8,758 nucleotides of DNA from Aigarchaeota archaeon (GCA_025059415.1 JANXDQ010000001.1:19303-28060); one strand, 5' to 3'; shown: positions 1 through 6,544, counted from the first letter of the stretch. Notes: generated by a model not told the origin, from the sequence alone. Made by a program: numbers and translations.

Positions 1-1
1 C

Positions 2-214
2 GTCCAGAGGGGTGGACCGCCGAACGCCTATGATAGGGTTCTAGGCATAAGGCTTGGATACGCCGCCGTTGACCTGGTTAAAGAGAAGAAGTTCGGCTAC
101 GCGGTTGTTCTCCGCGGAACCCAAATAGTCCCGGTGAAACTGAGCGAAGTCGTCGGCCAGATGAGAAAGGTCTCAGAGGAATTCTTCGACTATCTCGGCG
201 TCTTTGAGAAATAA
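2..214 (+). CDS. pfkA: 6-phosphofructokinase, C-terminal 70 residues (5' end outside window)
   Basis: This is the end of an open frame entering from the left edge and stopping at TAA 212-214. The 70 visible residues begin with the phosphofructokinase signature QRGGPPNAYDR followed by LGIRLG. In the PfkA family this segment helps form the fructose-6-phosphate site and the subunit contact. The following VVLRGTQIVPV and the tail ending in VFEK resemble, from memory, the group III (PPi/ATP) enzymes more than E. coli PfkA. The enzyme would phosphorylate fructose 6-phosphate to the 1,6-bisphosphate in cytosolic glycolysis, or run reversibly if PPi-dependent. The residues that decide ATP versus PPi use lie in the missing N-terminal part, so the donor cannot be called. 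The gene converges on the ATP-grasp ligase with 36 bases between stops. Family call is firm; subgroup is inference. Confidence 0.85.
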   Translation, partial: VQRGGPPNAYDRVLGIRLGYAAVDLVKEKKFGYAVVLRGTQIVPVKLSEVVGQMRKVSEEFFDYLGVFEK

Positions 215-250
215 TCCTGTGGCTCCGGAGAAATTCGATTCCCAATTCCT

Positions 251-1096
251 TTACTTTCTGAGGATTAGTTTCACGTGGTTGGCGAGTTTTTCGGGGACAT
301 TTACCCGCGTCGCCTCCATGAATCCCTTGAACTCCGGAACGCCGTTCACCTCATTTACCAAATAGCGCCCATTTTCCTCGAAGAAGTCTATTCCGATGAA
401 TTCTCCATCTATCACTTTAGCAACCTTAAGCGCCAGCTCCACCAGCTCATCGCCGAGTTTAATGGTCTCAACTTTCCCCCCTCTCGCGACGTTGCTTCTC
501 CATTCGTCGGCTCCGGCGATCCTCCGCATTCCCCCGAGGACCTCCTCTCCGAGTACGAGTATCCTCAGATCGCGGTCTCCGCCATTTACATATCTCTGGA
601 TTAGGTGAGTCCTTATCACCTGGCTTTGGAAGAATTCCCTGTGCTCTATCACGGTCTTGAGAGCTTGATGATCTTTCACGAGCGTGACTAGCCTTCCCCA
701 GCTCCCTATCGGCGGCTTATCGACCAACGGGTATCCGAGGGCTTCTCCAGCCTTCTCAGCGGCCTCGGGATTGAAGGCGACGAGGCTCTCGGGAAACGGT
801 ATACCGTTTTTCTTGAGCTCGCTGAGCGTTAGGATCTTGTCCCCCGCTATCAAGATGGCCCGATAACAGTTTATAGTTTTGACGCCAACCGCCTCTCTAA
901 GAGAAGCCGAGTAAACCGCCCTCTGCATGGATATAGTCCTGATCAATGAGAGGGGCGCCGGCGCCTCACCCCAAGTGAGCGGACTGTACTTGACATTCGT
1001 AAGCTTTATGTTGAGGCCCATATTCCTTAGAGCATCCACTATCAACTTCTCCTCAAACCTAGGAACATCAAAAATTAACTCGACCTCAGCCACCAT
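251..1096 (-). CDS. lysX: LysX/ArgX-type ATP-grasp ligase (LysW-dependent lysine/arginine biosynthesis)
   Basis: RimK-related ATP-grasp ligase of 281 residues, the usual LysX length. In this family it couples the amino group of alpha-aminoadipate (LysX) or glutamate (ArgX) to the C-terminal glutamate of the carrier protein LysW, using ATP, in the cytosol. Visible signatures, numbered from the chosen ATG: lysine of the DKP motif (127), the SWGR loop (132-135), N202 with ARGG (204-207), D237 and the metal/ATP-binding LVNEVN (N248, E249, N251). The segment after it reads NGVPEFKGF; T. thermophilus LysX has, as I recall, NHTMEFKNS, so the acceptor may differ (ArgX or bifunctional). Start: GTG 1102, ATG 1096 and GTG 1093 are in frame; GGAG at 1109-1106 sits 9 bases before the ATG but only 3 before the first GTG, so ATG is preferred. 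No lysW, lysZ or lysY is adjacent. Family firm, substrate unresolved. Confidence 0.85.
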   Translation of the reverse strand: MVAEVELIFDVPRFEEKLIVDALRNMGLNIKLTNVKYSPLTWGEAPAPLSLIRTISMQRAVYSASLREAVGVKTINCYRAILIAGDKILTLSELKKNGIPFPESLVAFNPEAAEKAGEALGYPLVDKPPIGSWGRLVTLVKDHQALKTVIEHREFFQSQVIRTHLIQRYVNGGDRDLRILVLGEEVLGGMRRIAGADEWRSNVARGGKVETIKLGDELVELALKVAKVIDGEFIGIDFFEENGRYLVNEVNGVPEFKGFMEATRVNVPEKLANHVKLILRK

Positions 1097-1130
1097 CCCC
1101 ACGGACTCCGTTCCTCTCTGAGACTCTTTC

Positions 1131-1140
1131 CTAATAAAGT
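1131..1140 (-). promoter_or_regulatory. TATA box candidate for the lysX-type gene
   Basis: On the minus strand ACTTTATTAG lies with its centre about 40 bases before the ATG at 1096. A start site about 25 bases downstream would fall near 1111 and give a leader of about 15 bases containing the GGAG at 1109-1106. Position fits an archaeal TATA element; no experimental support. Confidence 0.4.
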
Positions 1141-1216
1141 TTCACATCAAAGGCTCCAAAAATGAAGAATCTTAAAAATTAAACGACTTTGAGCAAAGCT
1201 TCCTAAGCTACGCAGC

Positions 1217-1235
1217 GTCCCCGAATACTCGGGAC
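1217..1235 (+). other. Hairpin upstream of eS26
   Basis: C1220-A1224 pairs perfectly with T1229-G1233 around a four-base loop ATAC, and after one bulged C (1219) the stem continues with T1218-A1234 and G1217-C1235. It lies in the divergent spacer between the lysX-type gene and eS26. If transcription starts from the AT-rich stretch near 1171-1183 the hairpin is in the eS26 leader; if it starts from TTATAAC at 1249 the hairpin is upstream DNA. Function unknown. Confidence 0.35.
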
Positions 1236-1248
1236 TTGGTAAAAATGG

Positions 1249-1255
1249 TTATAAC
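1249..1255 (+). promoter_or_regulatory. TATA box candidate for eS26
   Basis: TTATAAC is centred about 39 bases before the TTG start of eS26. A start site about 25 bases further would fall near 1277, right at the Shine-Dalgarno sequence. A second candidate, the TTAAAAATTAAA stretch at 1172-1183, would instead give a leader of roughly 90 bases carrying the hairpin at 1217-1235. The sequence alone does not decide between them. Confidence 0.35.
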
Positions 1256-1276
1256 TTGGCGATGAGGCGAATTCTT

Positions 1277-1281
1277 GGAGG
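1277..1281 (+). promoter_or_regulatory. Ribosome binding site fixing the TTG start of eS26
   Basis: GGAGG, a strong match to the archaeal anti-Shine-Dalgarno, ends 9 bases before TTG 1291. No ATG or GTG at a suitable spacing competes, and eS26 homologues begin at this residue, so the site supports the unusual TTG start. Confidence 0.7.
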
Positions 1282-1290
1282 CTTCTCTAC

Positions 1291-1575
1291 TTGCCAGTTA
1301 AGAGGAAGAATAGAGGTAGGGGTAAGGGATCCAAGGGCCATGAACCGATGATCCAATGCGACAACTGTGGGGCCTTCGTCCCGCGTAGTAAAATTCAGAG
1401 AATCACTAGGAGGGTTTCCTTGGTCGGCGGCGACCTGGCCAGGGAGCTCAAGAAGCAGGGCGCCTACATCGCTGAAAACGTCGTCACGAAGAACCTTTGC
1501 ATAAGTTGCGCCATACACTATGGGGTTCTAAAGGTCAGGCCGAGGGAGGAGCGTAAGAAGTCCGTCTTCATCTAA
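1291..1575 (+). CDS. rps26e: Small ribosomal subunit protein eS26 (S26e)
   Basis: A 94-residue basic protein matching eS26. It opens with the expected lysine/arginine/glycine-rich tail (PVKRKNRGRGK) and carries a zinc ribbon formed by C23 and C26 (CDNCG) and C70 and C73 (CISCAIH), the last motif being diagnostic. The C-terminal basic tail (VRPREERKK) is also typical, without the long extension seen in eukaryotes. In eukaryotic ribosomes eS26 sits near the mRNA exit channel beside the 3' end of small-subunit rRNA; the archaeal protein is expected in the same place. The start is TTG, supported by GGAGG 9 bases upstream and by homologue length. The family is known from Crenarchaeota, Korarchaeota, Thaumarchaeota and eukaryotes but not Euryarchaeota, so it is the best lineage marker here. 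The downstream protease has its own promoter, so this gene looks monocistronic. Confidence 0.95.
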   Translation: MPVKRKNRGRGKGSKGHEPMIQCDNCGAFVPRSKIQRITRRVSLVGGDLARELKKQGAYIAENVVTKNLCISCAIHYGVLKVRPREERKKSVFI

Positions 1576-1626
1576 ATGTTTTGAAATCCAAGGTGGAAAT
1601 CCCCGGGCGTTAAATCTGGAATAAGA

Positions 1627-1638
1627 GAATATTTATTT
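1627..1638 (+). promoter_or_regulatory. TATA box candidate for the HtrA-like protease
   Basis: GAATATTTATTT, with purine-rich AATAAGA just upstream as a possible BRE, is centred about 36 bases before ATG 1668. The predicted start near 1657 gives a leader of about 10 bases with no clear Shine-Dalgarno sequence, as is common for short-leader archaeal transcripts. Confidence 0.5.
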
Positions 1639-1667
1639 CTACAATTCCTATTTCTTGATTTAGAGAA

Positions 1668-2894
1668 ATGAGGGTAGTTTACGTCTTAATGGCGCTGTCG
1701 CTGAGCATCTCGATCCTCACATGCATAGGCTTAGTACTTGTCTATCAAAGAGTATTGGATTTAACGACTAGGATCAATCAATTTGAGGAGTCGACGCGTC
1801 AATCACTGGCCTCTCTCCGGGACTCGGTGGAGAACAGAATTTTAGATCTAAACAGAAGAATCTCCGAGATGAATTTGACCGGGGGCGGGCAGGCAATCAT
1901 CATCAAAGAGAATTTAACGGCCCCCGAGTTCGTTTATGAGGAGGTTAAAGACTCTGTCGTCTTGATTAAGGCGACCGTTATTGTTGAAACATTTTTCGGG
2001 AGGACCTATTCCTCGAGCGAGGGATCGGGGTTCGTATATGATTCACTCGGGCACATCGTGACTAATTACCATGTCATCGAGGGCGCGGTGGATGTGGAGA
2101 TTTTCTTCCCGGACAAGAGCATCTACGACGCCGAGGTAATCGGTCAAGATCCATATGCGGATCTAGCCGTCTTAAAGATAAATCCGGGCAATAAGACCCT
2201 CCACCCACTCATCTTCGGCAATTCCTCGAATCTAAGGGTCGGGCAACCCGTCATAGCTGTTGGAAACCCATTCGGTTTGGCGGCCAGCCTAACAACCGGC
2301 GTGATAAGCCAGCTCAACAGGGTCCTCACGGCTCCTGGGGGAAGGCTGATTCCGAGGGTTATACAATTTGATGCCGCAATTAATCCTGGGAGTAGTGGCG
2401 GCCCATTACTGGATTACTCGGGTAACGTTATAGGCGTCACGACGGCGATAGCCTCGGCTACGGGCGAGTTCGCGGGAATAGGATTCGCGATTCCATCAAA
2501 TATCGCGGCAAGGGTTGTGCGATCACTAATAGAAGTAGGGAAATACGAGCACCCCTGGATGGGCATCGCGGGAGTGGATGTAAACATGGAGATCGCGAGG
2601 CTCATGAACCTACCAAAGGCCTACGGCTTCCTGATAACGGACGTGACCTCGGGGAGTCCGGCCGATAAAGCCGGGCTCAGGGGTGGAACTCGATTGGCGA
2701 CCCTTTCTGATGGGAGTAGATTGAAGATAGGTGGAGACGTTATACTCGGTGTAGATGGAATGGAGATCTTTGGGTTAGGTGACCTATTGGCCTACTTGGA
2801 GGAGTACAAGAGGCCCGGCGACGAGATAACGCTCACGATATACAGGGAGGGCGGGAAGATGGACGTGAAGCTCGTCCTCGGAGCGATCTCCTAA
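1668..2894 (+). CDS. htrA: Membrane-anchored HtrA/Deg-type serine protease with PDZ domain
   Basis: 408 residues in four parts. Residues 3-26 form one hydrophobic segment, read as a signal anchor that places the rest outside the membrane. Residues 30-70 are polar, charged and heptad-like, a likely coiled coil or stalk. Residues 85-290 are an S1C trypsin-like domain with the full triad: H135 in TNYHVIEGA, D165 in YADLAVL and S243 in NPGSSGGP. Residues 297-405 are one PDZ domain containing GSPADKAGL and the carboxylate-binding-type GGDVILGVDG. Family members degrade or chaperone misfolded proteins at the cell surface, the PDZ domain sensing exposed C termini. The canonical GNSGG is GSSGG here, a common variant. 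ATG start with a TATA box about 36 bases upstream. Its stop is only 5 bases from the stop of the convergent phosphatase gene. Family assignment is secure; substrates unknown. Confidence 0.93.
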   Translation: MRVVYVLMALSLSISILTCIGLVLVYQRVLDLTTRINQFEESTRQSLASLRDSVENRILDLNRRISEMNLTGGGQAIIIKENLTAPEFVYEEVKDSVVLIKATVIVETFFGRTYSSSEGSGFVYDSLGHIVTNYHVIEGAVDVEIFFPDKSIYDAEVIGQDPYADLAVLKINPGNKTLHPLIFGNSSNLRVGQPVIAVGNPFGLAASLTTGVISQLNRVLTAPGGRLIPRVIQFDAAINPGSSGGPLLDYSGNVIGVTTAIASATGEFAGIGFAIPSNIAARVVRSLIEVGKYEHPWMGIAGVDVNMEIARLMNLPKAYGFLITDVTSGSPADKAGLRGGTRLATLSDGSRLKIGGDVILGVDGMEIFGLGDLLAYLEEYKRPGDEITLTIYREGGKMDVKLVLGAIS

Positions 2895-2899
2895 ACAAG

Positions 2900-3694
2900 T
2901 TAATCAAGGTACACTATCTCGACTTTTCCACCTCTTAGAAGCGCCCCAGCGGGCCTTATACCATAATACCTACACGAGAAGACTGTGAGGAGTCTATCGT
3001 TAAATAAATATCCATAACCTTTGTCCTGTGGTTCATGTGATCTTATCATGAGCTTGAGGTTATTCATATTCATGAACCTCTCGAAGGCGAGTCTACCAAA
3101 TAACATGGCTCCACCACCTCTCCAACTCGGCGCAAATTCATCGATATCCTCACATGGATCATTCCAAATGAGTTGGATAGCTTTCGGGTGACGGGGATTT
3201 ATCTCGCCCTTGGGGAAGTCTTCGATCTCATCTATACTCGTAAGCTTCTGCGGGATGCCGCCGTGGACGCAGAATACCTTATCTTGGATTAGAGCGGCGT
3301 AGGGAAGCTGTGAAAACAGTTCCGCAAACTTTTCATAGAGTTGCGGCTCGTAGATTGAGACAACGGCATTGTAAAATCCATACCACATATTCATCTCGGC
3401 CGACTCGTGATTCCCCCTTAACAGCGTGAGCCCCCCATTCCAACTTAGCTTTAATTCGAGGAGCGTGGCTATGTTCTCTAACTGCCTTGGCCCCCTATCA
3501 ACGTAATCCCCCAGGAATAGCAGATTTAGGCCCTCTTTCTCGGCGAACTTAATGGCTTCCAGAGTCGTGTCAAGATCTCCGTGGGTGTCTCCGACGACGA
3601 AGAAGTCTTCGGCATGATGCCTAATCAACTGAGGTTCCCTCGAAAATACTTCACGCGCCTTTTCTATTAGCTCCACAATGCGCCCCCGCTCCAT
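2900..3694 (-). CDS. PPP-family serine/threonine protein phosphatase (PP1-arch type)
   Basis: A 264-residue metallophosphatase with all PPP signatures, numbered from ATG 3694: GDTHG (35-39), GDYVDRG (62-68), GNHE (94-97), HGG (144-146) and RSHE (218-221). These supply the two-metal site (D36, H38, D63, N95, H144, H220) and the general-acid histidine H96. WNDP and the late SCRYYG, in the place of the SAPNYC segment of PP1, further mark it as a protein phosphatase rather than a general metallophosphoesterase. Archaeal PP1-like enzymes remove phosphate from Ser/Thr, usually with manganese. An in-frame TTG lies directly before the ATG; neither has a strong Shine-Dalgarno sequence. The gene starts 21 bases after the permease stop on the same strand, so co-transcription is likely and the weak ribosome site may rely on it. 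No matching kinase is seen in the window. Confidence 0.93.
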   Translation of the reverse strand: MERGRIVELIEKAREVFSREPQLIRHHAEDFFVVGDTHGDLDTTLEAIKFAEKEGLNLLFLGDYVDRGPRQLENIATLLELKLSWNGGLTLLRGNHESAEMNMWYGFYNAVVSIYEPQLYEKFAELFSQLPYAALIQDKVFCVHGGIPQKLTSIDEIEDFPKGEINPRHPKAIQLIWNDPCEDIDEFAPSWRGGGAMLFGRLAFERFMNMNNLKLMIRSHEPQDKGYGYLFNDRLLTVFSCRYYGIRPAGALLRGGKVEIVYLD

Positions 3695-3715
3695 CAATTC
3701 CCATTCTCGAAAATT

Positions 3716-5029
3716 TTAACCCCCTTTCTTAAGTATTCTCAAGATGAGATTTAGAGAGGCGGATAACGCGAAGGACGGTATACTTGCGCCGAGCTCGGGG
3801 ATATATCTCGCTATCAGGAAATATGTCGCGATTCCAGCGAACCATGAGAATAGCGGCCTAAAACTGATCTTCGGCGCCTTCTCATAGAACTCTAAGATCT
3901 CAAATCCACCAGCCTTCTCCCGGATCAAGTATTCCGAGACCAAGACTCCGAGGAGTGGGACGAAAAGCCCGCCGATCATCAGTAGGAACCACTCATATTC
4001 CGTCAAGGGTATCGTTAGCGCGAGAACCAGGCCTATGACAGTCGTGAGCATAACCAGTTTCCACTGCCTAACTTTCGGGGCGGCATTCTGGATTGAGACC
4101 GCAGTCGAGTATATGTCGGCGAAGCAGTTATCTGTCTCATCGACGAGTATGAAGATGAGCGCGAGATTTCCGAGGAAGAGGGCGGCTATCGACGAGACTA
4201 TGTCTTTTATTCCCATGACCATGACGAGCGCCGCTCCGAGGAAGTAGAACCAGGTATTCGAGATCGTATATCCTAGGAAGGTCCCGAGGAATCCCCCCCT
4301 CCCCGTCGACGAGAATCTATTGTAGTCCGATATGAGGGGCCACCAAGAGATGGGCATCGCTATAACGAGATCGAGCGCCAGGGATATTGGAAGGGATCCA
4401 TCACCTGGCATCGCGAAGAGATCCCAGACTCCTGAATGGGTGAAGATCTGCGCTGTGATCCATATCGCAGAGAAATAGACGAGCCATATCGCGACGCGTT
4501 CAAGCCATTTCCTAACAACCACCAGCGGCCCACCGATCGCCAGCGCCGCGCACCAGACCGCGAATATCACAGTCCAAAAGATTCTCGTGGCCATCTCTGA
4601 GCCCAAGATCGGCCCCGAAACATTTGTCGCCGCGATCCCCATGATCATGAGCTCGAACGCCGTCCAGCCGACCAATTGGATCACATTCAATGCCGTGGGG
4701 AGGTACGATCCAGTTTTGCCGAGGATGGGCCTGAGACTGACCATCGTTGGGACCGAGTACTTGCTCCCGATGAGCCCGGCGGATGCTAGGAGGATGCTTC
4801 CGATCAACGAGCCCACTATGGATATGGCGAGGGCGTCTCTAAGGCCTAGGCTCGGGACCAGGAGTGACCCGGCTACCAAGACCAGTAAGCCCACGCCGAG
4901 ACTCGACCACAATACAAAGAAGTCTATTCCCCGCAGGATCTTGTATTCTCTTGGAACGGGGTCGATGCCCCACTCTGGAGGGGCCCTAATCCTAAATTTC
5001 CACGGCATCTTTAGAGATCGGAAGACCAT
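3716..5029 (-). CDS. NCS1-family nucleobase/pyrimidine permease (CytX/CodB-like)
   Basis: A 437-residue integral membrane protein with about twelve hydrophobic helices from residue 35 to 430 and the NCS1 N terminus WGIDPVP-REYKILRG just before helix 1. Other family features are the glycine-rich helix 1 (SSLGVGLLVLVAG), the VGW-AFELMIMG segment (120-131), SWWPLISDYNRFS (228-240) and DETDNCFADIYS (297-308). NCS1 proteins import cytosine, purines, allantoin, hydantoins or, for CytX, the thiamine precursor hydroxymethylpyrimidine, usually with a cation. The N terminus reminds me most of CytX, but no thiamine gene or TPP riboswitch is nearby and glutamine synthetase is the divergent neighbour, which would equally fit a nitrogen-source transporter. 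Substrate is therefore open. ATG 5029 is chosen; ATG 5008 (MPWKF) is an alternative. The downstream phosphatase probably shares the transcript. Confidence 0.88.
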   Translation of the reverse strand: MVFRSLKMPWKFRIRAPPEWGIDPVPREYKILRGIDFFVLWSSLGVGLLVLVAGSLLVPSLGLRDALAISIVGSLIGSILLASAGLIGSKYSVPTMVSLRPILGKTGSYLPTALNVIQLVGWTAFELMIMGIAATNVSGPILGSEMATRIFWTVIFAVWCAALAIGGPLVVVRKWLERVAIWLVYFSAIWITAQIFTHSGVWDLFAMPGDGSLPISLALDLVIAMPISWWPLISDYNRFSSTGRGGFLGTFLGYTISNTWFYFLGAALVMVMGIKDIVSSIAALFLGNLALIFILVDETDNCFADIYSTAVSIQNAAPKVRQWKLVMLTTVIGLVLALTIPLTEYEWFLLMIGGLFVPLLGVLVSEYLIREKAGGFEILEFYEKAPKISFRPLFSWFAGIATYFLIARYIPELGASIPSFALSASLNLILRILKKGG

Positions 5030-5043
5030 GACTAATTAACTTT

Positions 5044-5061
5044 ATCCATACCCATCCATAC
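5044..5061 (-). repeat. Two direct repeats spaced one helical turn in the permease promoter
   Basis: GTATGGAT occurs twice on the minus strand (5061-5054 and 5051-5044), exactly 10 bases apart, between the putative TATA element at 5061-5070 and the permease start. The spacing would put both copies on one face of the DNA, as for a regulator covering the transcription start site. Chance cannot be excluded for 8-base units. Confidence 0.4.
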
Positions 5062-5070
5062 ACATATACA
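5061..5070 (-). promoter_or_regulatory. TATA box candidate for the permease-phosphatase transcript
   Basis: TGTATATGTG on the minus strand is centred about 36 bases before ATG 5029, so transcription would begin near 5040 with a leader of about 10 bases and no Shine-Dalgarno sequence. Confidence 0.4.
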
Positions 5071-5119
5071 TCATTTGTAGCTGTGCTCTATTGAGTTTAT
5101 ATGCCAGACATGTTTCGCG

Positions 5120-5129
5120 ATAACGTTAT
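5120..5129. promoter_or_regulatory. Perfect 10-base palindrome at the glutamine synthetase promoter
   Basis: ATAACGTTAT is self-complementary and overlaps the 5' part of the predicted glutamine synthetase TATA region. The right part, AACGTTATTAA (5122-5132), recurs exactly at 8145-8155 in the tes promoter. It could be a regulator site or simply AT-rich promoter sequence. Confidence 0.35.
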
Positions 5130-5134
5130 TAAAA
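5125..5134 (+). promoter_or_regulatory. TATA box candidate for glutamine synthetase
   Basis: GTTATTAAAA is centred about 39 bases before TTG 5169. The start site would fall near 5155, leaving a leader of about 14 bases that holds GTGATGGGG, a partial match to the GGTGAT part of the archaeal Shine-Dalgarno sequence, 3 to 6 bases before the TTG. An in-frame TAA at 5130-5132 inside this element prevents any longer coding region. Confidence 0.45.
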
Positions 5135-5168
5135 TCTCCACTCCCGATTCCTTGATCGTGATGGGGAA

Positions 5169-6398
5169 TTGCGGTCAATAATTAGCCTTAGGTTTTCGGA
5201 TTTAAATGGCGTGTTAAAGGAAGTCCTTATTTCCGAGCGGGAATTCGAGAAGGCCTCATCCAAGGGAGTCTGGTTCGATGGATCGTCAATAGAGGGATTT
5301 GCTAGGAGATACGAGAGCGACATGATGCTCATGCCCGACACCACGACCCACTACGTGATCAATGGGGTGAAGACGTATTTCTGTGATGTCTATAAATTCG
5401 GAGAGCCATTCGAGGGCGATCCAAGAACAATTCTTAAAAAAACTCTGAAAGAAGTAGAGGAGAAAGATGACGTGACTTTGATCGCCGCCGGGGAATTGGA
5501 GTTCTATGTGCTTAGGGGCGGCGAGCCCATTGATGGTGGAAGCTACTTCGACGTCTCACCCAGAGACAAGGCCAACGAACTCAAAGTAGCGATAGCCAAC
5601 AAGTTGCTGGAGGCGGGGATAGAATGGAGTAGCGGGCACCACGAAGTCGGGCCGGGACAAAACGAGATAGACATCCTTCATGATCATGGCCTTAGGATTG
5701 CTGATAAGACGCTGTTAACAAAGAACATAATCAAACTCGTCTGTGAGTCGATGGATTTTAAGGCTTCATTCATGCCCAAGCCATTCTACGGAAAAGCCGG
5801 GAATGGGCTCCATATACACTTGAGCCTGTGGTCAGGTGGAGAGAACATGTTCTATGATGAACGCGACCTCTATAAGCTCTCAAGCATCGCGAAGAACTTC
5901 ATAGCCGGGGTCTTCGAGCACATCGACGGCATCACGGCCATAGCGAATCCCACCATAAACTCATACAAGAGGCTTGGGGAATTTGAGGCCCCGAAATACG
6001 TCTATTGGGGGATGAGGAACAGAGATGCCCTGATAAGGATACCCGAGTTCCACAGCAAAGAGGAGGCGAGGATAGAACTAAGATCACCAGATCCTTCATC
6101 GAATCCATATCTGCTATTCTCGGCCGTGATGGTGGCCGGGTTAGATGGCATTAGGAGAAACCTTGAGCCCCCTGAACCAATAGAAAAAGACATCTACGAG
6201 CACGGCATCTACAAGGAACTTCCAACGCTCCCATTAACGCTGGAGAAGGCGATTGACGCCTTAGAGGGAGATAAACTCCTCAGGAAAGCACTCGGGCTGG
6301 CAGGCGAGAACTTCCTCAACCTCAAGAGACAGGAATGGATGGAATATGTTACGAGGAAGATAACCGACTGGGAACGTGAAAGATATTTCGATGTCTGA
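5169..6398 (+). CDS. glnA: Type I glutamine synthetase, N-terminally short
   Basis: Catalyses glutamate + NH4+ + ATP to glutamine in the cytosol, the main ammonia-assimilating step. Length is 409 residues against about 440-470 usual for GSI. The N-terminal beta-grasp domain begins directly at LRFSDLNGV, so the roughly 20-residue leading helix of B. subtilis GlnA is missing; an in-frame TAA at 5130 shows no upstream extension exists. Active-site elements are complete: WFDGSSIEGF (35-44), E109/E111, HHEVGPGQNEID (157-168; E159, E166), H215, NPTINSYKRL (260-269), NRDALIRIP (284-292) and E303 with R305 in ELRSPDP. R46 aligns with B. subtilis Arg62, the glutamine-feedback residue of GSI-alpha. The adenylylation loop with its tyrosine (NLYDLPP in E. 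coli) is absent, so control by adenylylation is unlikely. Start is TTG. The gene is divergent from the permease. A catalytically different GlnA-like ligase is less likely given the intact motifs. Confidence 0.9.
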   Translation: MRSIISLRFSDLNGVLKEVLISEREFEKASSKGVWFDGSSIEGFARRYESDMMLMPDTTTHYVINGVKTYFCDVYKFGEPFEGDPRTILKKTLKEVEEKDDVTLIAAGELEFYVLRGGEPIDGGSYFDVSPRDKANELKVAIANKLLEAGIEWSSGHHEVGPGQNEIDILHDHGLRIADKTLLTKNIIKLVCESMDFKASFMPKPFYGKAGNGLHIHLSLWSGGENMFYDERDLYKLSSIAKNFIAGVFEHIDGITAIANPTINSYKRLGEFEAPKYVYWGMRNRDALIRIPEFHSKEEARIELRSPDPSSNPYLLFSAVMVAGLDGIRRNLEPPEPIEKDIYEHGIYKELPTLPLTLEKAIDALEGDKLLRKALGLAGENFLNLKRQEWMEYVTRKITDWERERYFDV

Positions 6399-6413
6399 GA
6401 CGTGTCGCAGAAA

Positions 6414-6466
6414 GGGGATAATCCTCCAGCAACCAGTAAAATTACCTGCTTCAAATGATTGTCCCC
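6414..6466 (+). other. Ten-base-pair stem with 33-base loop in the glnA-tes convergent gap
   Basis: GGGGATAATC (6414-6423) pairs with GATTGTCCCC (6457-6466) over ten positions, nine Watson-Crick and one U-G in the plus-strand RNA. It begins 16 bases after the glutamine synthetase stop. The stem is followed by more C-rich sequence, not a U tract, so it is not a typical archaeal oligo-U terminator; it may be a 3' stability or termination structure. In the minus-strand RNA the U-G pair becomes an A-C mismatch, so the plus-strand reading is favoured. Confidence 0.4.
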
Positions 6467-6487
6467 CTCCCCAATAAGTGTTTTCCA

Positions 6488-6517
6488 CATCACTAGATTC
6501 TAGGAGTTTAAGTGATG
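6488..6517. other. Seven-base inverted repeat downstream of tes
   Basis: CATCACT (6488-6494) and AGTGATG (6511-6517) are perfect inverted repeats separated by 16 bases; the spacer itself holds CTAG-ATT-CTAG (6493-6503), a competing small stem. It lies 28 bases past the tes stop on the minus strand and 90 past the glutamine synthetase stop on the plus strand. No T run follows on either strand, so a role as terminator is only a possibility. Confidence 0.3.
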
Positions 6518-6544
6518 GGAGAGAAGCTTCACGATTAAAGGAAA

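Noticed and set aside
275..604. A 109-codon plus-strand frame
   Set aside because: Fully antisense to the ATP-grasp ligase, which has all its motifs; no ribosome site or family resemblance.
1195..1260. Degenerate tRNA around the GTCCCCGAATACTCGGGAC hairpin
   Set aside because: No acceptor stem, anticodon arm or GGTTCGAATCC-type T loop can be placed around it.
4587..5039. A 150-codon plus-strand frame opposite the permease
   Set aside because: It mirrors the hydrophobic codons of the permease on the other strand; low-complexity Pro/Arg/Thr translation and no promoter.
5030..5168. TPP riboswitch before the CytX-like permease
   Set aside because: The expected CUGAGA-type conserved core is not present and the predicted leader is only about 10 bases.
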